Below are positions 25,588 to 35,457 of a DNA stretch of 64,000 bases, piece by piece; position 1 is the stretch's first letter; every line of letters starts with the position of its first letter. The notes under the pieces were generated by a model. The model made no database searches. It was not told the origin of the DNA and worked only from the letters and a program-made list of their open reading frames with translations. A program made the position numbers and the translations under genes. The stretch spans positions 124,001 to 188,000 of the forward strand of contig CANFLV010000001.1 of assembly GCA_947448025.1 (NCBI GenBank), read 5' to 3'. Source of the stretch: Oxalobacteraceae bacterium. GTDB lineage: Bacteria; Pseudomonadota; Gammaproteobacteria; Burkholderiales; Burkholderiaceae_D.

Positions 25588-25824
25588 GGGGACAGAGTTT
25601 ATGAGTCGCCGCAGCGCGACTAGTTACTCTGTCCTCAACTGACTAGACAGGAAGGTTAAATCCGCCCCTCCCGTTCTAAGTCAAGATGGTTTAGCGGGGT
25701 TAGTTTAACCGGCAAAAACAGTGGACTCGATTCCACTGTAAAACAAGTGTGAACAGGCATACAAGTACAACGAAATTGTTGTCACCTGCGATCATATTAA
25801 AAATGGAGCTGTCCCAAAGGACAG
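25588..25824 (+). promoter_or_regulatory. Structured leader between infC and rpmI with sequestered Shine-Dalgarno
   Basis: The 250-base gap holds at least five hairpins: GGGGACAGAGT/ACTCTGTCCTC (25588-25598 with 25626-25636), enclosing AGTCGC/GCGACT; GGTTA-GTT-TAACC; CAGTGGA/TCCACTG; ACAAC/GTTGT; and CTGTCC-CAAA-GGACAG (25809-25824). The right arm of the last hairpin contains the AAGGA that should serve rpmI (ATG 25833). In known bacteria L20 represses rpmI-rplT through such leaders; L20 binding here is inference. The middle part looks tRNA-like but has no T arm. Confidence 0.6.
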
Positions 25825-25832
25825 ATAGTGTC

Positions 25833-26030
25833 ATGCCTAAGATGAAAACTAAGAGCGGCGCAAAGAAGCGCTTTCGCGTCCGCCCGGGTGGAACTGTTAA
25901 ACGCGGTCAAGCGTTCAAACGTCACATCCTGACCAAAAAAACGACCAAAACCAAACGTCAATTGCGTGGTTCGACAGGTGTCCATGATTCAAACATGGTC
26001 TCTGTACGCGCAATGATGCCGACTGCCTAA
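25833..26030 (+). CDS. rpmI: 50S ribosomal protein L35
   Basis: 65 residues, [17 protein letters not shown] to [10 protein letters not shown], a full-length bL35. A longer in-frame ATG at 25749 lies inside the leader structure and adds no conserved sequence. AAGGA lies 11 bases upstream, within a hairpin. rplT follows after 28 bases with a clean RBS (AAGGAG). Confidence 0.97.
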   Translation: MPKMKTKSGAKKRFRVRPGGTVKRGQAFKRHILTKKTTKTKRQLRGSTGVHDSNMVSVRAMMPTA

Positions 26031-26058
26031 CCTCACACTCAACTTTTAAGGAGTTACT

Positions 26059-26418
26059 ATGCCTAGAGTAAAACGCGGGGTTACAGCACGGGCCCGTCAT
26101 AAGAAAGTCCTCGATCAAGCCAAAGGCTATCGTGGTCGTCGCAGTACCGTTTATCGTATTGCCAAGCAAGCAGTCATGCGCGCTGGTCAATATGCATATC
26201 GCGATCGTCGTAACAAGAAGCGCGTATTCCGCGCACTGTGGATCACCCGTATCAACGCGGCTTCGCGTTCGCATGGTCTGACTTACAGCGTATTCATGAA
26301 TGGCTTGAAGCGTGCCATGATCGAACTGGACCGTAAAGTCCTGGCCGATATGGCAGTGATGGACAAACCGGCGTTTGCCGCGATTGTCAATCAGGTGAAG
26401 GCCACCATCGCTGCGTAA
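26059..26418 (+). CDS. rplT: 50S ribosomal protein L20
   Basis: 119 residues, [39 protein letters not shown] at the start and a conserved C-terminal globular domain ([36 protein letters not shown]). bL20 is an assembly protein of the large subunit and, in studied bacteria, the repressor of its own operon. The RBS AAGGAG is 8 bases upstream. A terminator-like hairpin follows 40 bases after the stop. Confidence 0.97.
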   Translation: MPRVKRGVTARARHKKVLDQAKGYRGRRSTVYRIAKQAVMRAGQYAYRDRRNKKRVFRALWITRINAASRSHGLTYSVFMNGLKRAMIELDRKVLADMAVMDKPAFAAIVNQVKATIAA

Positions 26419-26458
26419 GTAGCCTGTGACGTGTTCGCGCGTCGCTGAAGTATTCCCG

Positions 26459-26493
26459 ACGGGGCAGAGGTCAATCACCTGTGCCCCGTTTTA
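26459..26493 (+). terminator. Intrinsic terminator or attenuator between rplT and pheS
   Basis: The stem ACGGGGCA-G-AGGT / ACCT-G-TGCCCCGT (26459-26471 with 26477-26489) has one G-G mismatch and a 5-base loop, and is followed by TTTTATTTT. It would separate the ribosomal-protein message from pheST, with partial readthrough. I see no Phe-rich leader peptide upstream of it. Confidence 0.75.
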
Positions 26494-26548
26494 TTTTCCC
26501 CATTTTCATTTTTCGACGCCCCTTCTACCGGAGCGGGAAAAAAAGCGC

Positions 26549-27565
26549 ATGAATTCCCTAGAACAACTCGTAAGCCAAGCCCAGACCGATTTTTCTGCCG
26601 CCCCAGACGCTGCTGCGCTCGAAAACGCCAAGGCGCGTTATCTCGGCAAGACCGGCCAGATCACCGAGCAGATGAAGGGTCTCGGCAAACTCGCGCCGGA
26701 TGAGCGCAAAGTGCAGGGCGCTGTCATCAATGCCGCCAAAGAGCAGATCGAAGCCGCGCTCTACGCGCGCCGTGATGCGCTGGCCGATGCACAGATGCAG
26801 GAGCGCCTCAACGCCGAAGCGATCGACGTCACCTTGCCCGGACGTGGTCGTGGCATGGGTGGTATCCATCCGGTCATGCGCACCTGGCAGCGGGTCGAAG
26901 AGATTTTTGCTTCGATCGGTTTCGATGTGGCCGACGGCCCCGAGATCGAAACGGACTGGACCAATTTCACCGCCTTGAACAGCCCCGAGAATCATCCGGC
27001 GCGTTCAATGCAGGATACGTTTTATGTCGAAGGCAACGATAGCGAAGGCAAGCCGCTGCTGCTGCGTACGCACACCAGCCCAATGCAGGTCCGTTATGCG
27101 CGCATGAACCAGCCGCCGATCAAGGTCATCGCGCCGGGTCGCACCTACCGCGTTGACAGCGATGCCACGCATTCGCCGATGTTCCATCAGGTCGAAGGCT
27201 TGTGGATCGCTGAAGACATCAGCTTCGCCGACCTCAAGGGCGTGTATCTCAATTTCGTACGTGCTTTCTTCGAGACGGATGATTTGCAAGTGCGCTTCCG
27301 TCCTTCGTATTTCCCGTTCACAGAACCATCGGCGGAAATCGATATCGCCTTCGGCAGCGGACCATTGAAGGGCCGCTGGCTCGAAGTCTCCGGCGCCGGC
27401 CAGGTGCATCCGACTGTGGTGCGCAATATGGGTCTCGATCCTGAAAAGTACATCGGCTTTGCGTTCGGCTCCGGCCTCGAACGCCTGACGATGCTGCGCT
27501 ACGGGATTAACGACCTGCGCCTGTTTTACGAAGGCGATCTGCGCTTCCTCAAACAATTCAATTAA
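26549..27565 (+). CDS. pheS: Phenylalanyl-tRNA synthetase alpha subunit
   Basis: 338 residues from the ATG at 26549 ([15 protein letters not shown]); the frame is open further up, but that part crosses the terminator. An N-terminal coiled coil (about 1-85) is followed by the class II catalytic core: [74 protein letters not shown], and [13 protein letters not shown]-type motif 3 read here as [32 protein letters not shown]. It forms the alpha2beta2 enzyme with PheT, encoded 76 bases downstream. Confidence 0.97.
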   Translation: MNSLEQLVSQAQTDFSAAPDAAALENAKARYLGKTGQITEQMKGLGKLAPDERKVQGAVINAAKEQIEAALYARRDALADAQMQERLNAEAIDVTLPGRGRGMGGIHPVMRTWQRVEEIFASIGFDVADGPEIETDWTNFTALNSPENHPARSMQDTFYVEGNDSEGKPLLLRTHTSPMQVRYARMNQPPIKVIAPGRTYRVDSDATHSPMFHQVEGLWIAEDISFADLKGVYLNFVRAFFETDDLQVRFRPSYFPFTEPSAEIDIAFGSGPLKGRWLEVSGAGQVHPTVVRNMGLDPEKYIGFAFGSGLERLTMLRYGINDLRLFYEGDLRFLKQFN

Positions 27566-27641
27566 ATAATGGCCGCGGGAATGGTCCGGCGCATCGGCAC
27601 GCGCGGCATTCCCGGCATACTTAGTCGCTGAAGGACTCATC

Positions 27642-30068
27642 ATGCAATTCTCCGAAAACTGGCTTCGCACCATGGTCAATCCGACGATGTCGTCGGCTGA
27701 CCTGTCGCATTTGCTCACCATGTCCGGCCTCGAGGTCGAAGAAGTCGAGCCGGTCGCGCCGCCATTTTCAAAAGTCGTCGTCGGCCATGTGCTCGAACTG
27801 GCAAAGCATCCGAACGCCGATCGTCTCAACGTCTGCCAGGTCGATGTCGGTAGCGGGGCGAACCTGACCATCGTCTGCGGCGCACCGAACGTACGCACTG
27901 GCATGAAGGTCGTCTGTGCCCTGGCTGGCGCGATTTTGCCGCCGGGTGACGATGGCAAACCGTTTGAAATCAAGGTCGGTCTGTTGCGCGGCGTGGAGTC
28001 GCAAGGCATGCTGTGTTCAGCGCGTGAATTGAAGCTCTCGGAAGACCATGCCGGCCTGATCGACTTGCCGGCGGATGCGCCTGTCGGCCAGGATATTCGT
28101 GATTACTTTTTGCTCGATGATCTGAAATTCACGATCAAGCTCACGCCCAACAAGGCTGACTGTTTGTCAGTGCTTGGCGTAGCGCGGGAGGTATCGGCCT
28201 TGACCGGCACGCCGCTGACAATGCCGTCCTTCACGACAGTCACTGTCAACAGCGACGACAGACTGCCAGTGAAGATTTCTGCGCCGGATTTATGCGGCCG
28301 TTTCTCAGGTCGTATCATTCGCGGCTTGAATGCGCGCGCGGCGACGCCGGACTGGATGACGCAGCGCCTCGAGCGAAGCGGTCAGCGACCAATTTCGGCG
28401 CTGGTCGATATTTCGAATTACGTCATGCTCGAACTCGGACGTCCCTCGCATGTGTTCGACCTGGCCAAGATCCATGGCGGCCTCGATGTACGCTGGGGTA
28501 AAAAGGGCGAGACGCTGAAGCTCTTGAACGGCAATACTGTCGCCGTCGACGAGTGGATAGGCGTGATCGCCGACGAGCATGAAATCGAATCGCTGGCCGG
28601 AATCATGGGCGGCGACTCGACTGCCGTATCGCTCGATACCCAAGACATTTATTTGGAAGCGGCGTTCTGGTGGCCTTCGGCGATCCAGGGGCGCGCGCGT
28701 CGCTTCAATTTTTCGACGGATGCGGCGCATCGCTTCGAGCGTGGCGTTGATTTTGCCACGACAGTGGAGCACCTCGAGCGCATCACATCGCTGCTGATTG
28801 ACATCTGCGGCACTGCTGACACAAAAGTCGGTCCTGTCGACGACCAGAGCGTCAATCTGCCACAACGTCTGCCTGTCAGCGTGCGTACTGCGCGTGCCGT
28901 GAAGATCATCGGCGTACCGCTGACAGACGCGCTAATTGCCGACATCTTTACGCGACTCGGCCTGCAGTTCACGCAGGAGCCGGGCCTGTTCAAGGTGACG
29001 CCACCATCATTCCGCTTCGATATCGAAATCGAGGAAGACCTAATCGAAGAAATCGTTCGCGTCTATGGTTTTGAAAATATCCCGGCTTTGCCGCCGGTGG
29101 CTGCCAGCGCCATGCACATTCCACCGGAAGATCGGCGTTCGCTATTCACGATCCGCCGCCAGATCGCCGACCTCGATTATCAGGAAGTCGTGAACTACAG
29201 CTTTGTTGACGAAGCCTGGGAAGCCGACTTCGCCGCGAACACGACACCGATCAAATTATTGAATCCTATCGCCAGCCAGATGAGCGTGATGCGCTCAACG
29301 CTGTTCGGCAGCCTGATCGCCAATGTACGCTATAACCTGAACCGCAAATTGAGTCGGGCCCGCGTGTTTGAAATCGCCGGTGTGTATTTGCGTGATGCGT
29401 CAGTGGCCGATGGTCCGCTGTCGGTGGCCGGCTATCATCAGCCAAAGCGTGTCGCGGCCCTCGCTTACGGTCCGGTCGCCGACGAGCAGTGGGGTCAGAC
29501 TGCGCGCAATGTCGATTACTTCGACATCAAGGCCGATCTCGAAGCGCTGTTCGCGCCTCGCAGCCTGCGCTTCGTCAAAGCTGAACATCCGGCCTTGCAT
29601 CCGGGACGTTCAGCCGCCATCGAGCTGGATGGTAAAGCCATCGGTTTCGTCGGTGAATTGCATCCGCGCTGGCAGCAGAAGTATGACCTGCCGCTTGCAC
29701 CGGTGATGTTCGAAGTTGACGCGGCTGCCCTGCAGGAACGCGCATTGCCGGCGTATCAGGAGATTTCGAAATTTCCTGCGGTAACGCGTGACTTGGCTCT
29801 GGTAGTTGTACAGGCGCTCAATGCCCAGGATTTGCTGGATACCTTCGCTGTTGAGAGGCGCGCTAATCCAGCCTGCCGTATCGTGCAAGCTATTGTTTTG
29901 TTTGACGAATATCGTGGCAAGGGACTGGGCGAAGGCGAAAAAAGTCTTGCTTTCCGGTGCACCTTGCAAGATACTCAGGCTACCCTTCAAGACGAGGCCG
30001 TGGACGCTGCGATCAACGCATTAGTGGCGGCAGCGAACAATAAAAATGGCGCAAACCTGCGTGCATAA
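27642..30068 (+). CDS. pheT: Phenylalanyl-tRNA synthetase beta subunit
   Basis: 808 residues. Domains in order: an EMAP/tRNA-binding domain (about 40-150: [28 protein letters not shown]), the B3/4 editing domain (about 215-390), B5 (about 400-475), the catalytic-like core with [17 protein letters not shown] (about 500-690), and a C-terminal ferredoxin-fold anticodon-binding domain ([15 protein letters not shown], about 710-805). Length and domain set are complete. ihfA begins directly after the stop. Confidence 0.97.
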   Translation: MQFSENWLRTMVNPTMSSADLSHLLTMSGLEVEEVEPVAPPFSKVVVGHVLELAKHPNADRLNVCQVDVGSGANLTIVCGAPNVRTGMKVVCALAGAILPPGDDGKPFEIKVGLLRGVESQGMLCSARELKLSEDHAGLIDLPADAPVGQDIRDYFLLDDLKFTIKLTPNKADCLSVLGVAREVSALTGTPLTMPSFTTVTVNSDDRLPVKISAPDLCGRFSGRIIRGLNARAATPDWMTQRLERSGQRPISALVDISNYVMLELGRPSHVFDLAKIHGGLDVRWGKKGETLKLLNGNTVAVDEWIGVIADEHEIESLAGIMGGDSTAVSLDTQDIYLEAAFWWPSAIQGRARRFNFSTDAAHRFERGVDFATTVEHLERITSLLIDICGTADTKVGPVDDQSVNLPQRLPVSVRTARAVKIIGVPLTDALIADIFTRLGLQFTQEPGLFKVTPPSFRFDIEIEEDLIEEIVRVYGFENIPALPPVAASAMHIPPEDRRSLFTIRRQIADLDYQEVVNYSFVDEAWEADFAANTTPIKLLNPIASQMSVMRSTLFGSLIANVRYNLNRKLSRARVFEIAGVYLRDASVADGPLSVAGYHQPKRVAALAYGPVADEQWGQTARNVDYFDIKADLEALFAPRSLRFVKAEHPALHPGRSAAIELDGKAIGFVGELHPRWQQKYDLPLAPVMFEVDAAALQERALPAYQEISKFPAVTRDLALVVVQALNAQDLLDTFAVERRANPACRIVQAIVLFDEYRGKGLGEGEKSLAFRCTLQDTQATLQDEAVDAAINALVAAANNKNGANLRA

Positions 30069-30086
30069 ATGCAGGCAATGAAACCT

Positions 30087-30500
30087 ATGAACGACGTGAA
30101 CTCAGCCGAATTTCAATCTGTTCTGGCCGCAGACCTCAATCGCGCAATGATTGAGGCGCAGGTGCGCTCGCAAGCGGAAAAAGGCTTGCCGACGTTAACC
30201 AAGGCAGAACTGGCCGAGCTGCTGTTCGAGCAGGTTGGCTTGAACAAGCGCGAAGCCAAGGACATGGTCGAAACGTTTTTCGATGAAATCCGTGATGCGC
30301 TCGAGCGTGGCGAATCGGTGAAGCTGTCCGGCTTCGGCAATTTTCAGCTGCGCGACAAGCCACAGCGCCCTGGTCGCAATCCGAAAACAGGCGAAGAAAT
30401 CCCGATTACCGCACGACGCGTAGTGACCTTTCACGCCAGCCAGAAACTCAAGGGCATGGTGGAAACGGCGAGCCTGTCTGCGGTGGCGAATCCCGCCTGA
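30087..30500 (+). CDS. ihfA: Integration host factor alpha subunit
   Basis: 137 residues from the ATG at 30087 ([13 protein letters not shown]). In-frame ATGs at 30069 and 30078 are also possible; none has a strong RBS, and coupling to pheT is likely. The HU/IHF core (about 33-130) contains [50 protein letters not shown] and the DNA-intercalating arm [22 protein letters not shown], with Pro at the tip. IHF-alpha bends DNA as a heterodimer with IhfB. The extra 30 N-terminal residues compared with E. coli are unusual but free of low complexity. Confidence 0.93.
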   Translation: MNDVNSAEFQSVLAADLNRAMIEAQVRSQAEKGLPTLTKAELAELLFEQVGLNKREAKDMVETFFDEIRDALERGESVKLSGFGNFQLRDKPQRPGRNPKTGEEIPITARRVVTFHASQKLKGMVETASLSAVANPA

Positions 30501-30527
30501 TTCAACCTTACTTAATCCTGGCCATTC

Positions 30528-30911
30528 ATGAACGAACGTCCCGTCAAACCCGAGTTGATTGCATTGCCGCCGATTCCGGCGAAACGCTATTTCACCATTG
30601 GTGAAGTCAGCGACCTGTGCGGCGTCAAGCCGCATGTGCTGCGTTACTGGGAGCAAGAATTTACCCAGCTCAAACCAGTCAAGCGGCGTGGTAATCGCCG
30701 CTATTACCAGCATCACGAAGTGCTGCTGATCCGGCGCATACGTGAGCTGCTCTACGAGCAAGGCTTCACCATCAGCGGCGCACGCAATCGCCTCGACAGT
30801 CGCCTGTTCGATTCTGCCGAACTCGTCGAGCAGGTCGAAGCGCCGCCGGGTCCAGATTTATTCGCCATGCGCGAGGAACTCCTTAGCATCGCGCAATTGC
30901 TACATCGGTAA
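30528..30911 (+). CDS. MerR-family transcriptional regulator
   Basis: 127 residues. The MerR HTH and wing (about 20-90) is visible as RYFTIGEVSDLCGVKPHVLRYWEQEFTQLKPVKRRGNRRYYQHHEVLLIRRIRELLYEQGFTISGARNRL. There is no Cys-rich metal site, and the C-terminal dimer helix is short. The gene regularly follows ihfA in beta- and gammaproteobacteria; its target and ligand are not known to me. A strong terminator follows and closes the operon. Confidence 0.9.
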   Translation: MNERPVKPELIALPPIPAKRYFTIGEVSDLCGVKPHVLRYWEQEFTQLKPVKRRGNRRYYQHHEVLLIRRIRELLYEQGFTISGARNRLDSRLFDSAELVEQVEAPPGPDLFAMREELLSIAQLLHR

Positions 30912-30930
30912 AAGCCGGTTAACACCGGGA

Positions 30931-30968
30931 AACCGCCATCTGATCCTTCGATCGTTGGCGGTTTTTTT
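30931..30968 (+). terminator. Intrinsic terminator closing the pheST-ihfA-merR unit
   Basis: An 8-bp perfect stem, AACCGCCA / TGGCGGTT (30931-30938 with 30956-30963), is followed by a T run (TTTTTTTA). The run overlaps the 3' end of the convergent regulator gene. Confidence 0.85.
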
Positions 30969-33900
30969 ATGGCAAGGCCTGAATCAGGCCGATCGAGATC
31001 GCCAGTTTTTCAGTTTCGGCCGATGGCCGTTTGCCGAGAATGACCGACAGGGTTTCGCGGCAGCGGCGATAGGCGCTGAAGGCCGCTGACGGATCATTTT
31101 GCGCATGGGCGCAGCGCATCAGATTTCGGTACATGGTCTCGGCGAGCGGTTCGACTTCGAGGGCGCGCAGGTAGAGTGTGTTGGCCATCGCCAGCGCATT
31201 GAGGCGTTCGAGATGCATGCCCAGCGTACTGGTCGCATCGAGGAAGCGGTTACGCCAGCGATTGCGTCCCGGCAGCAGCCAGCTGTCATCATCGCCATCC
31301 GAAAAAGGGCCGCGATACAGGCTTAATAGTGTCATCGCCGCGTGGTTCAGCTCATGCAACGGGCTTTGCGGCGGCAATGCCTGGATCTTGTCGCAAAGGT
31401 AGGTGAGGGCATCGACGTCTGACCAGATCAGCTGGCGGTTGATCGACAATTTGCCACCGGTGACGATGACGGCATCGTCATTGCCGAGCAATTTGCGCAG
31501 GCGGTGTATCGTGACATTCAAAGAGGCGCGCGCATCGGCGACATCGGGCCACAGATGGTCGGCAATGACTTGCTGGGTCTGGCCGCTTTCGGGCGCCAGC
31601 AGCAGGGCCTTCAGCAGCACCAAAGGGCGCTGCTGCGCCTTGCCCGAGAAGGCCAGCAAGTCGCCATTGAGCGACAGGGTCAGGCTGCCAAGTGTGCGCA
31701 CGGCGACGGGCCAGGGCCAGTTAGCCGAGAACGCATCCGGTGCGGCCAGGCGCTGGCGTCGGATGATGCTGCGGACGTGATCCTTTTCAATATCAAGGTC
31801 GAGCGCCAATGCGGCGATCACCGCGGCCAATTGCGGAAAGCGCACAAAAAAAGCGAAATGGCCGCGCTGCCGATGACTCGACAGCGCCCACTGCAAGAGG
31901 GCGATAGCGGCATGTTGTTCGCCCTGGCGGGCCAGTGACAGGGCGCGAATCAGCTCGCGCATTTCTATGCTTTCAGCAATTCTGTCGCCACCATGTTCGA
32001 TGGCGCTGGTGCACCATTGATCCGCCAGCGCGAAGTCTTGCGCCTGGCCATAACAGGCCGCCATGAAGCGGTCGAAATACGGACTGTATGAAGCCGGCAA
32101 ACCGGTTTCGTTGGCCAGGGAGATCGCTTCCAGGCCAGTTCGTATGCCCTTGTCGATGTCGCCGATGAGAAGAAAGTAATTGGCCTCCAGCGTCAGAAAG
32201 CGCGCGACATCGAGCTTCCTTGACGGTGCAATTGTCGGCTTGAGCTCGTTCATTAAAGCCAGAGCGCTGTCAGCCTGATGCGCGATCAGCAGCAGCAGCG
32301 CCTTGGTGTACTTGAGCTGGAACTGCAGGCGTTCGATATTCTGATCTGGCTGTTCCTTGATCAGCGCCAGGCCGAGTTCATTCATGTGTTCGGCGTTGTG
32401 CAAGTCGCCGTCAAGGTAGATATGCCAAAGCACGGCACGCATGCACCACCAGCCGCGTGTGAACACGCTGATCGAGGTATCCTCAACGAGCCAATTGAGC
32501 TCGGTGATTACCCAGCGCGTTGTATCGACTTCCAGCCAGTCCATGCAATGTAGCAGAATGGCGCCAGCGCTCAGTCGCGTGGCCGGCCCGGTCGCATGTG
32601 CCAGCGCGCTGACGGTCTTTTGTACTGCGGCAGGCAAGGCGGGCGATGACGGCGTGGCCAGCATCAGCGCAATCGTCAAACTCGCATGTATGCGTAGGTC
32701 CGCGTCTGGCTCAAGTGCGTCGACGTCACATTGCGCCAGGCCGCGATTGATCGCTTCTATCCAGGGCACTAATTCGCTAAAGTCACCGAGGCCAAAGTAA
32801 TAGCTGTCGATCAGCGCAGCGATCGTCAACAGTTGCGCGAGAACATCTCCCTGCGTTAGAAAAGATTGTTCTGCGCGTTGCAGTGCCTTGCGTGCAGCGG
32901 CAGGATCGAGCTCGATAAGCAATCTGCCGTGCCAGTAAGCGAGCCATGGATCGTCGGCGATCAAGGCTGCTGGCAGGCAGCCCAGCCAGTCCCTCCATGC
33001 TTGTCCGCGTCCCAGTGCCTGCATGTGCTCGGCATTGCGCAGCAGCAGACCGGCAAGCGCAGGAAAATCGCCGGCGTCCCTGAGCAATTGAACCGCGAGG
33101 TCGAGATTGCCCTGATGTTCAAGTACCCCTGCGGCACGCTGAAACAGGGCGACCCGCTCCGCGCCGCTCAAGCGCTGGCGTGCTTCGTCAATCAGGAATT
33201 CGCGAAAAAATGGATGGAAGTGATAGAGCGGCTCGCTGCCGCCAGTGCGCTCCACAAAATAACGATCCTGATTGAGCCGCCGCAGCAGGTGCGAAGCCTG
33301 GGAATTAGCTGTCAATTGGCCCGCATCTGCGGCGGATACACCGGGCAGATGGGCGAGCATCAGCAAGCTGTGCTGTTCTTCTTTGGCCAGGCGATCAAGG
33401 ATTTCACCGGAAAAATAACGGAACAGGATCTCGTGTTCATCCAGCGGTGCTGCCGTGTCATTGTGCGCTTTCAGGTTTTTTAGTTGATGCCGCAATAGTT
33501 GCAGTCCGATGGCCCAACCAGCGGATTTTTCCAGCCAGGCAAGGCTGTCAGGATCGGCATCCTCAGCAATGCCTGCAAACTCGCGTGCTTCCTCATGCGT
33601 GAATTTCAGTGCATCCCAAGTGATGGCATTCACTTGGCCGCTCAATATCAGGCGCGACAGGCGCGCGGGCGGGAGCGCGCGGCTCAGCGCAAGGATATGC
33701 ATGTCATCGGGAACTTCACTGAAGGCGATTTCGAAAATTTCGCCTGCCTCTTGCCAGTCCAGTACTTGAATATTGTCGAATACCAGAATGGAATTTGCTG
33801 GCAAGCGCGAAAAAAATTCACGGAAAAATGCTCGCGCATAACGGCCAATATCACTGGCATAGGCCGACGTGAATGGCGGCAAATCTTCAGCGCCACCTTC

Positions 33901-34146
33901 AAGCATTTGCGTCAAGAAATGGAACAGGGTTTGCGGTAAAGAGTCGGCCTGATCGACCTGATACCAGAGCGCCGGCGCTTGGTGCTCGAGCAGATAAGTC
34001 GCTGCCAGCGTCGTCTTGCCCGCGCCCGGCGGCGAACATATCCACACGACTTGATGCTCTCTGCAGCGGCTATCGAGCAGCGCGAACAGGCGCTGGCGCA
34101 GAAAGGCATCGCGCGTTCGCGGTGGCGACAGTTTGGCAAGTTTCAC
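30967..34146 (-). CDS. Large STAND ATPase regulator with C-terminal BTAD domain
   Basis: 1059 residues from a GTG start (34146). The N-terminus MKLAKLSPPRTRDAFLRQRLFALLD and the Walker A WICSPPGAGKTTLAATYLLE (about 36-55), then LVFDNIQVLD (Walker B), define a MalT/STAND-type NTPase. A helical TPR-like region covers about 330-800. Residues about 810-900 form an OmpR-type winged-helix domain (LGSLTLSLNGDLLAFSGKAQQRPLVLLKALL, ASLNVTIHRLRKLLGNDDAVIV), and about 905-1055 are a BTAD domain (LDATSTLGMHLERLNALAMANTLYLRALEVEPLAETMYRNLMRCA). MalT itself ends in a LuxR HTH, so this is a different, SARP-like branch. The effector and target are unknown. Confidence 0.85.
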   Translation of the reverse strand: MKLAKLSPPRTRDAFLRQRLFALLDSRCREHQVVWICSPPGAGKTTLAATYLLEHQAPALWYQVDQADSLPQTLFHFLTQMLEGGAEDLPPFTSAYASDIGRYARAFFREFFSRLPANSILVFDNIQVLDWQEAGEIFEIAFSEVPDDMHILALSRALPPARLSRLILSGQVNAITWDALKFTHEEAREFAGIAEDADPDSLAWLEKSAGWAIGLQLLRHQLKNLKAHNDTAAPLDEHEILFRYFSGEILDRLAKEEQHSLLMLAHLPGVSAADAGQLTANSQASHLLRRLNQDRYFVERTGGSEPLYHFHPFFREFLIDEARQRLSGAERVALFQRAAGVLEHQGNLDLAVQLLRDAGDFPALAGLLLRNAEHMQALGRGQAWRDWLGCLPAALIADDPWLAYWHGRLLIELDPAAARKALQRAEQSFLTQGDVLAQLLTIAALIDSYYFGLGDFSELVPWIEAINRGLAQCDVDALEPDADLRIHASLTIALMLATPSSPALPAAVQKTVSALAHATGPATRLSAGAILLHCMDWLEVDTTRWVITELNWLVEDTSISVFTRGWWCMRAVLWHIYLDGDLHNAEHMNELGLALIKEQPDQNIERLQFQLKYTKALLLLIAHQADSALALMNELKPTIAPSRKLDVARFLTLEANYFLLIGDIDKGIRTGLEAISLANETGLPASYSPYFDRFMAACYGQAQDFALADQWCTSAIEHGGDRIAESIEMRELIRALSLARQGEQHAAIALLQWALSSHRQRGHFAFFVRFPQLAAVIAALALDLDIEKDHVRSIIRRQRLAAPDAFSANWPWPVAVRTLGSLTLSLNGDLLAFSGKAQQRPLVLLKALLLAPESGQTQQVIADHLWPDVADARASLNVTIHRLRKLLGNDDAVIVTGGKLSINRQLIWSDVDALTYLCDKIQALPPQSPLHELNHAAMTLLSLYRGPFSDGDDDSWLLPGRNRWRNRFLDATSTLGMHLERLNALAMANTLYLRALEVEPLAETMYRNLMRCAHAQNDPSAAFSAYRRCRETLSVILGKRPSAETEKLAISIGLIQALP

Positions 34147-35076
34147 TGTTGATGGGCCTGATCAAGGAGTGTTTGTTAAATAAGGTCATGCAATTTCGCT
34201 GTTACTAATGGTAAGTGTGATTTGTGTAATGTTCAACTTTTTGAAAACATTTATGCATGGCAATAATTAAGCCCGAGCCTTTGCCGGGTCGCTTAAAAAG
34301 CACCAAGATTGCCCATATTTTCAGTGAAACTCGCTGTATACGATATGTAATTGAAAATATCGCTGAAGCTTATGACCTGTCAGTACCTGCTGTCGGAACG
34401 ATAAAATATTTAAATTGCATGTGACATTTTTGAAACGAAACAGGTATTCAGCTATGAAAGTTAGTTCCTCTGCGACACTTTTTAGGTAAAAAGCCGAAGC
34501 CAAGTCTGTGGTTTGCGCGCATATGCAGGGTTTCACGCGATGTTGTGCTGATCGATTCCCGCAACCATTTCCCCTCTGTCATTGTTAAAAATGAGCAAGC
34601 ACCGCAGCGACGCTCAACAATTGCGCAAGTTGCCGTTTTTGCCACGGTATAACAACTGGACTTGTCAAGTGGCCCTGCACGCAACACGGCCTTGGGCAGG
34701 CAGTTTTTTCGAGCACAATTTCTTGTGAGTCATACGTATGTAATTTGTATGTTCCCCAGCGTTACGCTTTTACTCAATTTGACGACACCTGAAATGCCGA
34801 AAGCGTAAAGAGCGATGCAAGAAGTGGCCGGCAACCCTTCTGAAATGACAACAAAAATGCATCCTTAAGCGCCAGTAGATATTGCAGTGGGTCGTTGAAT
34901 GAAGGTGGTGAGGGAGGTAGTAAAAGCCGATCTCGATCGCTCCTAGCACAGTGGGACTGGTGTAGTGGCCTGGCATGTGGGACGGAAATCGTGATCACTT
35001 GAGGGAAGAAAAATTTTTTGACAATGATCGAATTAAAGAAATTTCGACAATGTCATCACTTTTTGGAGATACTAAA
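34147..35076. other. 930-base non-coding stretch between the STAND regulator and the HTH pair
   Basis: I find no credible gene: open frames on either strand are short, lack RBS support and show no recognisable protein. The stretch is visibly richer in A and T than the flanking genes. It holds a perfect 10-bp palindrome CATACGTATG (34731-34740) and an imperfect hairpin with TTAAGC/GCTTAA arms (34267-34296). The 12-mer AAAGCACCAAGA (34297-34308) recurs at 35873-35884. It must contain promoters for both flanking units, but none stands out. Confidence 0.5.
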
Positions 35077-35367
35077 ATGGCCCGTTCAACAATTGAAAAA
35101 AAATGCTTCAGCGAGCGCTTAAAGCAATCTTTGCAAAACGCAAACTATTCGCCAAACAGCCCATCGCAACTCGCGCGCCAATTCAATTCGCGTTTTGCCG
35201 GTCCCCCAATTTCGAGCGAGGCCGCACGTAAATGGCTCGCCGCCGAAACCTTTCCAACAGAAGAAAAATTACTGACGATTGCCAAATGGCTGGATGTATC
35301 GCCCGATTGGCTGCGCTTCAATATCGTCAAGCCGGAAGCCGGCGTCGAGACGACGCAGCATTCCTGA
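35077..35367 (+). CDS. Small HTH protein, copy 1 of a tandem pair
   Basis: 96 residues from the ATG at 35077 (MARSTIEKKCFSERLKQSL), with GGAG 8 bases upstream; longer in-frame ATGs exist but lack a matching segment in copy 2. The region SPSQLARQFNSRFAGPPISSEAARKWLAAETFPTEEKLLTIAKWLDVSPDWLRF (about 30-85) looks like a lambda-repressor/Cro-type helix-turn-helix: a helix, a second helix with the SSEAARKWL recognition part, and a third helix. Similar small DNA-binding proteins occur in Burkholderiales; the role is unknown. The second copy begins 90 bases after this gene. Confidence 0.8.
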   Translation: MARSTIEKKCFSERLKQSLQNANYSPNSPSQLARQFNSRFAGPPISSEAARKWLAAETFPTEEKLLTIAKWLDVSPDWLRFNIVKPEAGVETTQHS

Positions 35368-35457
35368 GTCGACTTGCATTCTGAAGAATTTAGCGGTGCA
35401 GTCAGGCAATAAAAACAGCGTATTTCTATAACGACATAATTATTGGAGATTACTAAA

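Noticed and set aside
25685-25745. tRNA-like segment before rpmI
   Set aside because: D-arm and anticodon-like hairpins are seen, but there is no T arm, no acceptor pairing and no CCA, so it is treated as part of the leader structure.
26426-26548. N-terminal extension of pheS
   Set aside because: The frame is open, but it crosses the terminator hairpin and does not resemble PheS. The start at 26549 gives a normal length.
34448-34687. Minus-strand ORF of 79 codons in the non-coding stretch
   Set aside because: No RBS, unusual composition and no recognisable domain, so it was not called as a gene.
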